From contig WTXI01000302.1 in assembly GCA_022376515.1 (NCBI GenBank), positions 1 through 43,017 on the forward strand: DNA of 43,017 bases. The letters are read 5' to 3'. Shown here piece by piece: positions 10,621 to 20,628 of the stretch. Origin of the DNA: Lactifluus volemus (Eukaryota; Basidiomycota; Agaricomycetes; Russulales; Russulaceae). The notes under the pieces were generated by a model, which did no database searches, was not told the DNA's origin, and was given only the letters and a program-made list of their open reading frames with translations. Each line of letters begins with the position of its first letter. The stretch's first letter is position 1. Made by a program: the position numbers and the translations under genes.

Positions 10621-11766
10621 TTACTTTGTCAGAATGAAAGACAGGTGGTAGTGAAACACATCAAGAATCGCACGCATAAAGCCCACGTGGCGCTTCTTGT
10701 ATGGGGCAACGGCCGTGCCACGCCGTGTGAGGGACGTGTCACGCTTTTTGAGTTTGCAAATCGCCCCCGACGAGGACGGCGTTGAGGTCGGTCTGGCCCC
10801 AGACCCATTCGTGGACGTCGGCTCGTTTCCCGGGGTTGTGCCTGAGCCGTTCGTTGAACCATTTGTCGCCGGTGAGCCTGAGCTGACATCGGTCCCAGTC
10901 CCACTATCCGGTGAGGCCAGGTTGGACACCGGCGGGCCGGGGAAAACGTAAGGCGAACCCTGGTCAAACACGGTTGGGTCGTAGATGCCCGGATCGTTGT
11001 CATTGTAAGCGCCGGGGAAGGATACAGTCTGGTTGGGGGTGCCGGTTTTCGAGCCACCGACGAGGATCTGGGTGCATGACGGGTAGAACTCGGCGCCGCC
11101 CAGGTTCACGGCGAGGTGTAGAGCAATGATCTCATGACGAATGAGGTAGCCGCCAGATGAGACGTCATCAGGGAGGGTGACAAAGACGGGTTCTTTATTC
11201 ACTGTCGAGTTTCGTAAGTTACTTTGAGAGAAAGAACAAGAGCTCTACGCACTGACGTCCTGCTGGTACCAAGTGGACCCATCGGGCTTTATACCGAGCT
11301 GGTCGACTTTGAACCACTTTGCTGTTGAACCATTAAATTTGTCGCACGTGCTACTATCACACGCCCCCATGTAAGTCATGATTGGGCCGGTATTATGAGG
11401 CCACTTGCGGCCAAAGACGCGTCGGGTTAGCGGCAAGTTGAAAAAAAAAAAAGGCCAGGAACGGCGACTGACATTTCCCTGGTTAGGATCACCCCAAAAA
11501 AACTCTACGACAGAACCAGGATTCGCGGGAACGACCATGGTGGCTAACTGGGCGGCCAGCCCGCAATTTATATCTAGGTTTTGGGCACCCTTGACGGGGC
11601 TAATATCAGCGATCTGGCGAATGGGACTATCTGTGGGCTGCGCGCCGGGGACATTGCCACTGTAGGGTGTGCCATCTATTACAACTTTTGTGACATAACC
11701 GTGGGCTGCGGCCGAGGGAAGAAAAGCAAGGAGTGGGGAGAGGAAGAGGACAAAGTTAAAGAGCAT
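10621..11766 (-). CDS. AA9 lytic polysaccharide monooxygenase (formerly GH61)
   Basis: Secreted copper enzyme that oxidatively cleaves cellulose or related glucans. Three exons (11473-11766, 11253-11403, 10621-11201) give 341 aa. A 21-residue signal peptide (MLFNFVLFLSPLLAFLPSAA, then A) leaves His22 as the mature N-terminus in HGYVTKVVIDG, the first arm of the histidine brace. The second brace histidine is H101 in WPHNTGP; H171 in LIRHEIIALH and the axial Tyr188 in EFYPSC complete the active site. The catalytic domain ends near the VSFPGAY...DPGIYDP block. It is followed by about 50 residues rich in Gly, Ser, Thr, Pro and Asn and by a basic tail beginning ICKLKKRD; there is no CBM1 module. 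GTGGGG (SYGGRG type) in the first 30 bp upstream could be a carbon-repressor site, but this is unproven. Confidence 0.94.
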
Positions 11767-12990
11767 AAGAGAGCGTGGAAGTGAGTGGGGGTGGATGAGC
11801 CGTGGTCGATTCTGCCTGCCTGCTCCTCGTCTCCTCTTACTGTATTAACGAGAAACGAAGTTGGCCTTGAGGCTTAAGGACCCTTCTCCAACTGCCCCGC
11901 TTCTTTCCGGTCGCTTGATCCGTCCGTCAGCCGCGGTCTCCGAATCCAGTGAGTTTACTAGCAACTCGCTCACTCCAGCCAATTCGGAGATGTTACAGAG
12001 GGGTGCACGTCAGCCCGGGCCCCACTTCAACCCGTTCAATAGGAATCACGGTGCTCCATCGACATCAGAGAGCTGACGACATGTGGGAGATCTTGTGAAC
12101 ATCCAAAGTGACACAACTTGAACTGGGGAGACCGATTTCTCTTAACGGATCACTGAGCATTATTGGGTAATTATATGACCTTCACATCCGACATCGTTAC
12201 GCTCACCTTGTGTTCCGTAGCGTTCTGCATGCTGGAAATTTCCGTTGATTCACTGCGGTCTTTCCTGCGCTTGATCTGAGGCCTATTTAGGGGAGGGATG
12301 ATTTGGCCGGGCCCTTGGAAGTAAAGAAACAAGACAAGCAATGCTGGAGCTCTCGCTGCTTGTGCGTGTGCGGCATCGTTGGTGGTGAGACATACTGCAT
12401 ACTGTAAATCACGCACAAATTGACTGGTAACCATCTTTATTGCTGGATCGTACGACGACGGTTTTCATCGCATTTACCATGCATGTATCTTACGGCATTA
12501 TTGACGTACGCCTCGGATACAACATTTTCAACGCCCGTCGTCACAATGAGGTGGGTTTACTTTGTTCAACGCAATCGAGGTCCAGGAGACTCTAGGGCCA
12601 TCGCCATCGATGGGGGTAGGCGACTTTGTGGATGGCGACCAACAGGATGGGCTAGGACGTCTATTGAGTGCGAGCGCAGATGCGCTGGAAAAACGGGCTA
12701 GGGACCACTCAACTCAATGAGGGAATAGACTTAACAAGAGACCTCCCGGAAACTCACCTTTGTCAAAAAAGGTTGACAATGAAATCAGTCATCGTTATGG
12801 AATGATTTTGTAGTTGTGGGCACTTGAGCTGAGGCCATTGAGTGGACGCAATCGAGAATTGAGGATTTCATTTTCCAAGATGAACAAATCTAATACCAGA
12901 TTTGATGTCGTTCAATTTGGAACCTGGATATCCGACAATCTTTGTCGACGTAAAATCGATCGAATAGGGCTAGGGGGAGTCGGCGTCGTT
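11767..12990. other. LPMO upstream region and unassigned DNA
   Basis: The promoter of the minus-strand LPMO lies at the left of this stretch. The rest contains short frames with no recognised motif. Several stretches look like eroded coding DNA, but none can be assigned. Confidence 0.45.
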
Positions 12991-12999
12991 GTCAGAACG

Positions 13000-13840
13000 C
13001 CACCGAGGCTGTCGTTCCCTTTCCTCCACGCCCTTCAGAGTCGGAAGATTGAACACAACACCCGCCAACCGTCTCGATGCTTCCACGCTTGCCAGACGTT
13101 GGTAGAGGTGTATCTGCTTGACGCGTCGCTCCGAATTTTGGAATAGCTTTCGAAGATCTGCCTCTGTTGAAGTCGTGGATGGGGGCCATGGCCAGAGACG
13201 CACGCAGTAAGTCCTCGACGTTCGTGCGCTGGATAAGAACAATTGTAGGCTTTGACACGCGTAGAGGATGACCTATTCGCACTATACCAATTCCGGGTTG
13301 CCCTGTTATGACTGCCGAAGGCAGAACCTGATCTCCACGTTTGTCGACTTTATCATAGTGCTGCTCGCAATGACCATAGATCCGATATGATCCAGAGCTT
13401 TGAGCACCCAATATCCTCGATACCCGAGTCAAGAATGTGATAGCCCGGACCAAATTCGTCCTGCAGATTCTACTCATCCTCGTCCGAGTCTACATCCATC
13501 GTTTCGTCTTCACCCGTCACGCTGTCATGATGTGGCTCAGCCTCGGCTGAGGCTCTTTCTCTTCATCAAGCACGTGGCCCCAGAACTTGTCCCGAAGCCG
13601 GGTCATTAGATCGATGTCTGGTAGGAGGGTCCATTCGCCAATAGCATGACGTTTGACGACTGAGGCAAGAGTCGAGGGTGTGGATGCCATTGTTAAGAGA
13701 ACAGTTTCCAAAGCACAGCTTCACAGCGTCCTTCACGGTGAGCACTGGCAGAAACTGGAGTACAGTCCGTAAGACCCAACAGATATACGTCCGCAAGAGG
13801 ACCATAGTACTGGCACACGCGCCTTCCCCTCTCTTCACCT
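13000..13840 (-). pseudogene. Decayed gene with a P-loop-like motif
   Basis: Minus-strand frames here carry VITGQPGIG (around 13285-13313), which resembles the start of the Walker A motif of a large basidiomycete family of NTPase-like proteins often found near transposons (GQPGIGKT/S). The essential Lys is missing and the sequence continues as IVRIGHP. Further fragments in other frames, such as EEKEPQPRLS near 13540 and LYQRLASVEASRRLAG near 13075, suggest one gene broken by frameshifts and stops. I cannot join these into a model, and the identification rests on one short motif, so it may be wrong. Confidence 0.3.
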
Positions 13841-13917
13841 TTCATCTCTTGGCACATGCCGGTGCACGTTCTGTTTCACAGAGTTGTGTCGTACCGACCA
13901 AGTTCTTGGAGGTGGGT

Positions 13918-15080
13918 TCGGGCCGTGAGCCCATTTCATATCTCGCTCTCTCGTCGGGACTACATACTGGATGCAGCACATCATCTTCCCTGGCCGGAAC
14001 GGGCTGATCATCTACGCTATCCCGGGTAACAAAAGATTTGCGCGAGTTCTTCTCGAAGTCACACAATCGGCAGTCATCATTCCTCCTGGCGTAGCTCTTG
14101 GCTCCTGCATGCTTCTGGACCCTACCATTGCAACTTCATGGCTTCGGAGAGATACGAAAAACGTTCTTCGTAATCTGGAGATTATGAAGGAAAGTGGCAG
14201 GACAATGAGCGATATTCACCGAGAGCAATCGACGCTGTACGCCGCCGAGCCGACACTCAAGTGTAGGTTAGGTATTCCAGTAATAAACTTCTGAACGTCT
14301 CAACCTTCGCGAAGGCTTATGAAAACCTCATGGATGAAGTCCGTGAACTGACTCGGCTGGTGTCATCGTCCGAGAAGAGCGATTCGAGCGCTTCGGCCGC
14401 GTCGTCATCATATCTCGGGACAGGTTCGGGACTTTCATCGATACCTCGCTGATCCATCGCCGTTAGAGAAGAAGTAACCAATTTCTGTCGAAATCCTGAA
14501 AGATTGCTAATCGCCAATACTCCAAGCGGCAAGTCGCATGGATTCGCAACAATTTCCTCCATTAGCACATATAGCAAAGTCGACGGAGAGAACCTTGTAT
14601 CCGGTTTGCATCATTCCATCAAATGGGTAGGTAGACCGCTCATTCTAGACTTATACGCATAAATGGAGAACGGAGGTCAAAGTCGCAGCGAACGAATGGC
14701 TTGGCAGAATGTCAGCTGAATGCTTGGACCCTTTATTCATTTTTTTTTTACGTGGACAGTCTCAACAAAACGAAAGGATCCACTCCCCGATCCACCCACT
14801 CGTTTCTTCCCCAGAAAAGGGATGCTCTCGCTGCTACTCCTTTCATGGCCACGGAGTATGCACACGAGTAGTAGCCCTTATCTTTGGAAAAATGCAAATA
14901 CTAACCACTTTAAGTCCGGCGGAAGCTTGTAGTACTGGCGGCCGCCGCAAAGCCATATGCTGCGTCTGCGCCGTGGACGACCTGTAAAGATCGAAGAACG
15001 ATCCGAATGGGCGGTTAGCCACGAAGGATATTAGGGTGACGAAGAGATTATCATTATCTTACCTTTCTGCGGAGCCCTTG
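13918..15080 (+). pseudogene. Decayed duplicate of the MOD5/TRIT1 gene
   Basis: A diverged copy of the tRNA isopentenyltransferase gene, in the same orientation, about 7 kb from its parent. It starts inside the parental exon 1/intron 1 border and keeps the donor side of intron 1. Recognisable parts are exon 2 (13970-14250, including LRRDTKNVLRNLEIMKESGR and SDIHREQST), exon 4 (about 14328-14403, DEVRELTRLVSSSE), part of exon 5 (about 14405-14580) and exon 8 (about 14910-15060, CCVCAVDD). The ATP-binding exon is absent, roughly 85 nt are deleted inside exon 2, and the frame is broken after RLGIPVINF and again in the zinc-finger exon. It cannot encode an enzyme. Retained introns show copying at the DNA level, not through mRNA. 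Confidence 0.85.
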
Positions 15081-15530
15081 TACGTAGTAATGACAGGAAC
15101 CATGACGGGAATTTCCCATGGGTGCCATTTGTCGTGAGATACCCTCCCACCTAATTGATGATGCATGATGGCTTATTCGGGACCTGACAATCCACCCATA
15201 CCGTTTTCTCATTGTTCAAATTTCGGACTTTGTGAGATAAGACAACTTGAAAGATCCGTTATCTCCACCCACTTCATCAAGTTGGTTGGTTATGCGTACG
15301 TACTTTCCTGCGATCCGAATTCGGTTTATTATCAGAATTGACTAGACCATTGACACGATGCCGGTCACATGCGCCATATAATGCTTAAAGCTGATTAGAA
15401 CGCTCCTTCAGCGTCGTGTTCGAGCCTGGAAAATGTTTTCCGTGTCTGCGTGAATTTCTCCATTTCAGGCAATAGAGCACGGGGCGTTCCGTGGAAGCGC
15501 GCTAGTTGTAGGATGCTGCGTGGAGATGTA
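13918..15530 (+). repeat. Derived copy of the MOD5 segmental duplication
   Basis: The similarity continues past the pseudogene into the downstream flank: GGCTTATTCGGGACCTG near 15172 and the GCGTTCC(G/A)T(G/A)GAAGCGCGC block near 15485 match 8491 and 8724 in the parent copy. Confidence 0.78.
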
Positions 15531-15886
15531 GACGTCCGTTTAGCCCAACATGGTCAGGCTTGGAGCTAATTCAACACCTCGGGGAAAATGCACAATCATG
15601 GCATGTCGCATCAATCTCTACTGTGAAGATACAGTATTTATAAAGCCACATCAGACATCTGAGAAGTCATAGTGACAAGATGTGAAATACATATGACATA
15701 TAATGTACAGAGAATGTGGCGTCGTATATGGTGATGATATACGATGGCCAATTCAACATGTCTGATATGGAGAAGAACGAAACGGAGGGAGTGTAATGAA
15801 AAAAAAAGGGGCCGAAGCGCGGAAAAAAGTTGTTACTGTTCCGGTGTCTAAGGTCATCGCCATGCGAATTGATGATAAGCCGTCCT
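15531..15886. other. Short intergenic stretch
   Basis: Between the end of the duplicated segment and the 3' end of the RING gene. Nothing recognisable apart from A/T-rich runs. Confidence 0.5.
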
Positions 15887-16873
15887 TCATGAGAGGAGTG
15901 TGCCAATAACGAGTGCGCAGCCAAGTAGGCTGAGAAGAGAGCCAAACTCGCGCAGCGGCACTAGATCAGACATAAGGGCCGCGAAAGATTCGTACTTCGG
16001 CTGGATAGATAGCGCACGGTTTCGCCTTTGGGAACGACCATCCTCGCTCTCTGACGTTGAAGGGGACGCTGCGTCCGAGTCATATTCTTGACTTGAACTC
16101 GAGCCTGAGCCAGATGACGGAGTAAGGATAAGCCGACGGGACCGTGAATTCGGGGGAGAAAGGCGGCGTGAGGGGCGTGGGGTCAGTAAGAAACGGACAG
16201 CGGAAAGTTTGGGCTTTGCAGGAGGGTGAAGGGAAATAGTGTCCGTTTCTAGTGATAGAGGCACACGACATGTAGGACAACGCCCATCCGACCCGATCGC
16301 TGACAACCACTGTCATGCGCTCAGCGACAAAACAAGATTCTCTGCCACGCCGACTTACGTCTGACAGGTGCTGATAACAGAATAGCTGCCCACAGCACCT
16401 TGATTTGTTAGGTTTCACAGCGGACTCGAAGCTGTACCGAATAATGGATGAGTATGATAACGGGATGGATGTTGTGCCTGAACCGAATAGACCCACGTAC
16501 CAGATCCCACAGACGTCGCGCATGTCTCGTCCCGTGGTGATTCCCTTCTTACCATTCCAGCCCTGGGCCCGTGTCAGTCGGGTGTTTTCTTGATCATGCG
16601 TGGAAGCGAGCGTGGGAGTAGACGTCGCAGGAGTGGGAAGGGTTTCAATACCATCACCGGGAGACTCTTCGATGATACTCTCAAGGGATCCATGAGAATT
16701 CAAGTGTGTCCGGGAGCGCGTACGAGGAAGGCGGCGTGTGGGTGAAGGGAGTGGGGATGTCTAGAACGAAGGAAAGGCCTGAATATCAAGCAAATTGATG
16801 GGATGCAACTTATTCATACCTGAGGTAGGACTGAAAGTGGAGAGGAGGGTGAGGAGGGTGGTATCAGGGCCAT
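15887..16873 (-). CDS. RING-type zinc finger protein with C-terminal membrane anchor
   Basis: Probable E3 ubiquitin ligase; the substrate is unknown. Four exons (16820-16873, 16501-16760, 16359-16431, 15887-16309) join to 269 aa. The N-terminal 90 residues are Pro, Ser, Thr and Arg rich and look disordered. The RING follows at about residues 101-146: CGIC, then CCGQLFCYQH, then CPTCR. The position usually held by His in CGH is Gln (CCGQ), a variant seen in other RING proteins. After a Ser-rich region the last 20 residues are hydrophobic (LLSLLGCALVIGTLLS), consistent with a tail anchor that leaves the RING in the cytosol. Splicing of all three introns is needed to assemble the RING, which strongly supports the model. 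The start is less sure: an in-frame Met lies 41 codons upstream at 16996. Confidence 0.82.
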
Positions 16874-17557
16874 TTTCTGCGGAAAGGTGATGAATGTAAG
16901 AGACAAAACGCCTCTGAAATGGGTTTCTAATGAGTAGTGCTCCGGCCAAATATCAGAAGGACATAAACGGAGAGCGGCCCGGGGCTTAAGTGACACAATA
17001 TTTCGGTATCAGCAAGAGAACCAATCAAGATCCTCTTTACGGATCCGATATAGGTGGGCATTTGACGATCCTCCCTATTATGATGGGTTACAGAGGCTGT
17101 GTCTTTATGGGAACACCGGTTTTGTGCACGATTATGGATGAGACCGGACTGTCATAGATCGGACCGGCATATTTGAAACGGTGACCACCCGGTGACCGGT
17201 GAGCGCTCGGATGTTTGACCTTGGAGGGGGGAAGCCGTCCAATAACGATCGAGTGGTGTTGGCAGCACAATGGAAAGGCTCACAATCAGCTTGTAGGGAT
17301 GACAATAAAACCTAGCTGGAGAGACAATGGCTTCAGACACGTGCCGGCGTGTTGTGACCCAGTTTGCCCCTCGCACTGAACCCTAATGCTCAGGCTCAGC
17401 GCCTTCCGGTAAGTATTAACGGGCGTTGAGATCCAATTTGGCCAGTTTAGAAAGTAAATTTGCACGTTCGTCGAGCAATGCAAGCGCATGCTGACTGGGA
17501 GAGGTGTGCCGGGTGATCGAGCGCTTTTCGGCAGGATGGCGTGGCATGTAGGGTATA
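16874..17557. other. Intergenic region without recognised gene
   Basis: Upstream of the RING gene and downstream of the next minus-strand gene. Only short frames are seen. It includes GGTGACCACCCGGTGACCGGTG-like GGTGACC direct repeats around 17180-17205 of unknown meaning. Confidence 0.45.
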
Positions 17558-17562
17558 TCAGG

Positions 17563-18564
17563 CTAGAGGGAGCTATTGGTTAATCGTGGCTCGACTAGGG
17601 GAGACACTTGCGTATTGTCTCTCACCTTTTCTGGTACAGAACATGCGTGGAGCCTCTTGGCAGCTTTGCGGGCCTCGAATGTGCGTAATTCCAAATCAGC
17701 GTCCACTTGCTGGATATATCCATCATAGCGCACGGCGCAGTCTTTCAGATAAGAGTTCTTAGAAGAACTTTCATCTTGAGAGCAATCGCAGTATGCATCG
17801 ACCGTGTGGTCGTTATCACGAGTGAGTGACTCGTGTTCGGTACGCAAGAGCTCTTTTAGCTCTTCTTCACCCTCTTGAGCGAGGAACGATGGGTCTTCTA
17901 TTTCGTGGATGCACTGAGGTCGGTGTCTGTGCTCTACTTGGGATGAGGTGTATTCGTTTCTCGGTCGCCGTGTTTCTGTAGCCAAACTATTAACCGATTG
18001 GATGGTAGTCTCGGACTCTTGATATTCCCTGTCAAATGAAAAAACACTAGTAGCAGTATTTGTGGCGGTGGATCGCGTTGAAGGGGAAGCTATTCGCGGA
18101 GCCTCAAGAATAGACCTCCCAGTGCTTCCGTTCGCTGTTGAGAGTGGCGTTTTTGGGATTCTAGAGGAAGAATTAATATTGAATAGGAGCAATCCCGTCT
18201 GTTTTCCGAGCCAGCAGAGTAGTTTGGCTATGAAGATGACCTCTTCCCATTCACCTGCGGCAAGACGCCGAGGATCGATGTCACTGAGGCCGATATCTTC
18301 GTTGAGAACATCTGTCTCGAGTACTCCCAGGAAGATCTTCATGGCTTGTACTTTGGCTGCATCGCTGCGGGACTCACGGATGGAGGCGGATATAGGGAGG
18401 CGGGACTGGAGGAGTGACTCTAGTATGGCAAGTAGCAAAGAAGGGGTGAGGTCTAGTGGTGAATCGAGTACAAATGGAAGGCCAATACGGTCGAGGAGAG
18501 CGTTGAGAGGGTCGATGAGGGGTGGAGATAAATCAAAGGAGGCCAACTCTGAGGAGGTGTTCAT
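17563..18564 (-). CDS. Conserved fungal protein of unknown function (possibly DUF5745 type)
   Basis: A 333-aa protein read in one exon from the Met of MNTSSELASF. An in-frame Met 23 codons further up would reach within 7 bp of the neighbouring start, so the shorter form is preferred. The N-terminal 120 residues form a compact helical-looking domain (LLDRIGLPFVLDSPLDLTPS, then WEEVIFIAKLLCWLGKQ), which reminds me of the DUF5745 domain; this is from memory and unverified. The middle is Ser/Thr rich and probably disordered; the last 100 residues are charged and coiled-coil-like (EGEEELKELLRTEHESL). A possible terminal intron (donor GTGAGA after PEK, acceptor CAATAG) would replace the last 20 residues with LPLA and end at 17558. 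It is transcribed divergently from the peroxin gene, with 75 bp between the start codons. Confidence 0.7.
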   Translation of the reverse strand: MNTSSELASFDLSPPLIDPLNALLDRIGLPFVLDSPLDLTPSLLLAILESLLQSRLPISASIRESRSDAAKVQAMKIFLGVLETDVLNEDIGLSDIDPRRLAAGEWEEVIFIAKLLCWLGKQTGLLLFNINSSSRIPKTPLSTANGSTGRSILEAPRIASPSTRSTATNTATSVFSFDREYQESETTIQSVNSLATETRRPRNEYTSSQVEHRHRPQCIHEIEDPSFLAQEGEEELKELLRTEHESLTRDNDHTVDAYCDCSQDESSSKNSYLKDCAVRYDGYIQQVDADLELRTFEARKAAKRLHACSVPEKVRDNTQVSPLVEPRLTNSSL

Positions 18565-18639
18565 CGATGTTAAACTTTGACACGACGCGTCCGTGAAAAA
18601 GCCCGAAACTGTCACCAATGTCAATGACAACACGCAACA
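18565..18639. promoter_or_regulatory. Compact divergent promoter
   Basis: Only 75 bp separate the start codons of the unknown protein (minus) and the Pex24-family peroxin (plus), so the two genes must share or overlap their core promoters. No TATA box is apparent. Confidence 0.6.
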
Positions 18640-20180
18640 ATGTCAGTCTTTGACTACGTCGATATTCCACCGTATGCTACCATCGTCCCAACGACCAGTA
18701 CAAAGGTCAACTCCTCGCTCCCACCCTCGTCGAATGCCCCCGAAGACTCTGCAACCTCGTCTGTCCCAGGCAACACCCCAACCCCAACCCGCACTGTCTT
18801 TGGAAACCTTCCCGGCATACTTGTTGCTTCATCACTTCAAATCCCAACAAATGTACTAAATCCAAACCCGCGCAATGTCTCTCAGCTGGTGTCTACCCGG
18901 GATCCACTCTCAGTTCCTACGACCACGGTCAACTTCCGCAGGTTTATCAGCAGGATAGGCCCACTGTTCTGGCTTCAAGATAGAATAGAGGAAATCGTGA
19001 CCTGGAAGAAAGGTTGGAAGGTTACCGTGCTGTGGATGATGGCCTACAGTTTCATCTGTTAGTCGGGTCTTGCTATGGCTCATGAACGACGAGCTAACAT
19101 TTTTGTAGGCTATCACCCACGAATTATTCTCTTGCTCCCTAACATCATAGTTCTTATAATAATCATCACGGCACATCCTCGCACGAGCCTAGGAACCGGA
19201 TCGTCGATTACGGAGCAGATTCAGCCGCCACCGCGTGCTCTTGCACGCGAAGGCAGCACAGAATGGCTCGGGAACATCCAGGGGGTACAGAATCTCATGG
19301 GCCTCCTGTATGTAGCTATAATTCGAATCTACTGAGATCGAACTAAACCTAACACCCAGCGCCGATGTCCACGAAGCGTCCTTTCCTTATCTCCTGCACC
19401 TAACCTTCTCTACCCCTTACACACCGCAAATCTTCACGATAACTCTCTTGGGCACTCTCCTCGCTTTTCCCTTCCTCTCTCTAATCCCCCTTCGCCCATT
19501 GTTTCTCATAGGCGGCCTTGCCCCCTTTGCCTTCACCCACCCCCTTATCCGACGCACGCTCCCGCTTTTCCTGTCGAACCTGCCCCTTCCTTACGTGCGC
19601 GCGCGCTTCATGCGTCTCATTTACGATGACAGGCTCAAAGACCGCCACTGGCAAAGCGAGTTGCGCGAAGTCGAGCTATTCGAGAACGAGCGCTGGTTCC
19701 CGGCCGGTGAATCGACCGGTTGGAGCAAGGCTAACCTCAAATCGGGCGAGCGCGTCGCGTGGACGCGCGGGCGGGATGGTTGGACAGGCGTTGCTGCGGA
19801 TGGCAATAGTGATATCAGGTCGGTGATTCCCTTCCACTCCTCCTCTTGCCTCGGCCTACTCACACAGTAACAGCAGTAATCTCACATTTATGCTCGCGCC
19901 TAACTGGGAATTTGTCGAAACTGAAGACTGGCGGGCCGATATCGAGGCCAAGTGGAGCGAAGTCGGCGCCGATGATTGTGAGTGTTTTTCCCAGGTCTTT
20001 GCTCATACAATTATAACCTCATTCTGTAATTCAGTGGGATGGGTATATACTAATGATGCATGGCTCGAGCCACATGCGTCGCCGATGAATGAGCGGAAGA
20101 CCAACCCCGCGACGATGACGCGGAGAAGGCGGTGGTTGAGACGAATCTACTTAAACCCTGCTGTGCCTCCTGTGTTGTAA
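18640..20180 (+). CDS. Peroxisomal integral membrane protein, Pex24/dysferlin-domain family
   Basis: Peroxin of the family that includes Pex23, Pex24 and Pex28-32, which controls peroxisome size and number and ER-peroxisome contact. Five exons (18640-19057, 19109-19307, 19360-19818, 19874-19977, 20035-20180) give 441 aa. A Ser/Pro-rich N-terminus is followed by a short conserved block (FRRFISRIGPLFWLQDRIEE) and two hydrophobic regions at about 126-165 and 228-263. The dysferlin-type N part lies at about 310-348 (FENERWFP...GWSKANL) and the C part at about 370-435 (WEFVETEDWRADIE, then GWVYTNDAWLEP and RRRWLRRIYLNP). The C part is split by intron 4. Family and order of parts are clear; which of the paralogous peroxins it matches is not. 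It converges with the permease gene 449 bp away. Confidence 0.9.
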
Positions 20181-20628
20181 GTCACTGTATATTTCTCGCG
20201 GTCTTTTTCTTTCCGAGTGGCGAGGAAGAGCAAGGAATTATGTTGCTGCTGCCTGGTGCGTCTTCCTGTCATGATTACACCAAAAGCTTTCGAGTCAATT
20301 GTAGAGGTGGTACAGTATGTTACCGTGGAAGCTGATAAAATCAAGTGACAGCTAGGTCCTTAATAGATAAGGTACAGGGAGGAACTCATAGAATTGGATT
20401 AGTCCGTTCTCACACCCTCATCTTATTATGGGGATAGGCTACAAGAATTGTCGAATTCTTTGCATCCCTGTGGGTTTTTCGAGGGTGTCTGTCTCATCTG
20501 TCTCTTCCAGGGATGGAATTCCCTGAAAGTGTCTCAGTGTCTCAGTTGTCTGGCAACAGAAAGGAGTGACTCACAGTGACGAAATCCAGTTGCGATAAAG
20601 GGATCTGGGGTTACATTTGGGCGCTCTG
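20181..20628. other. Convergent intergenic region
   Basis: Holds the 3' ends of the peroxin (plus) and permease (minus) genes. A tandem GTCTCAGT-type short repeat lies at about 20526-20550. No gene is seen. Confidence 0.5.

Noticed and set aside
10629..11057. Open frame of 142 codons on the minus strand overlapping the LPMO
   Set aside because: It is a shadow frame of the Ser/Thr-rich LPMO tail; the LPMO frame has family motifs and this one has none.
13918..15080. Second functional tRNA isopentenyltransferase gene
   Set aside because: No P-loop exon, an internal deletion and several frame breaks; only fragments match.
13918..15080. Retrocopy origin of the MOD5 pseudogene
   Set aside because: Intron sequence and downstream non-coding flank are shared with the parent, so the copy was made from DNA.
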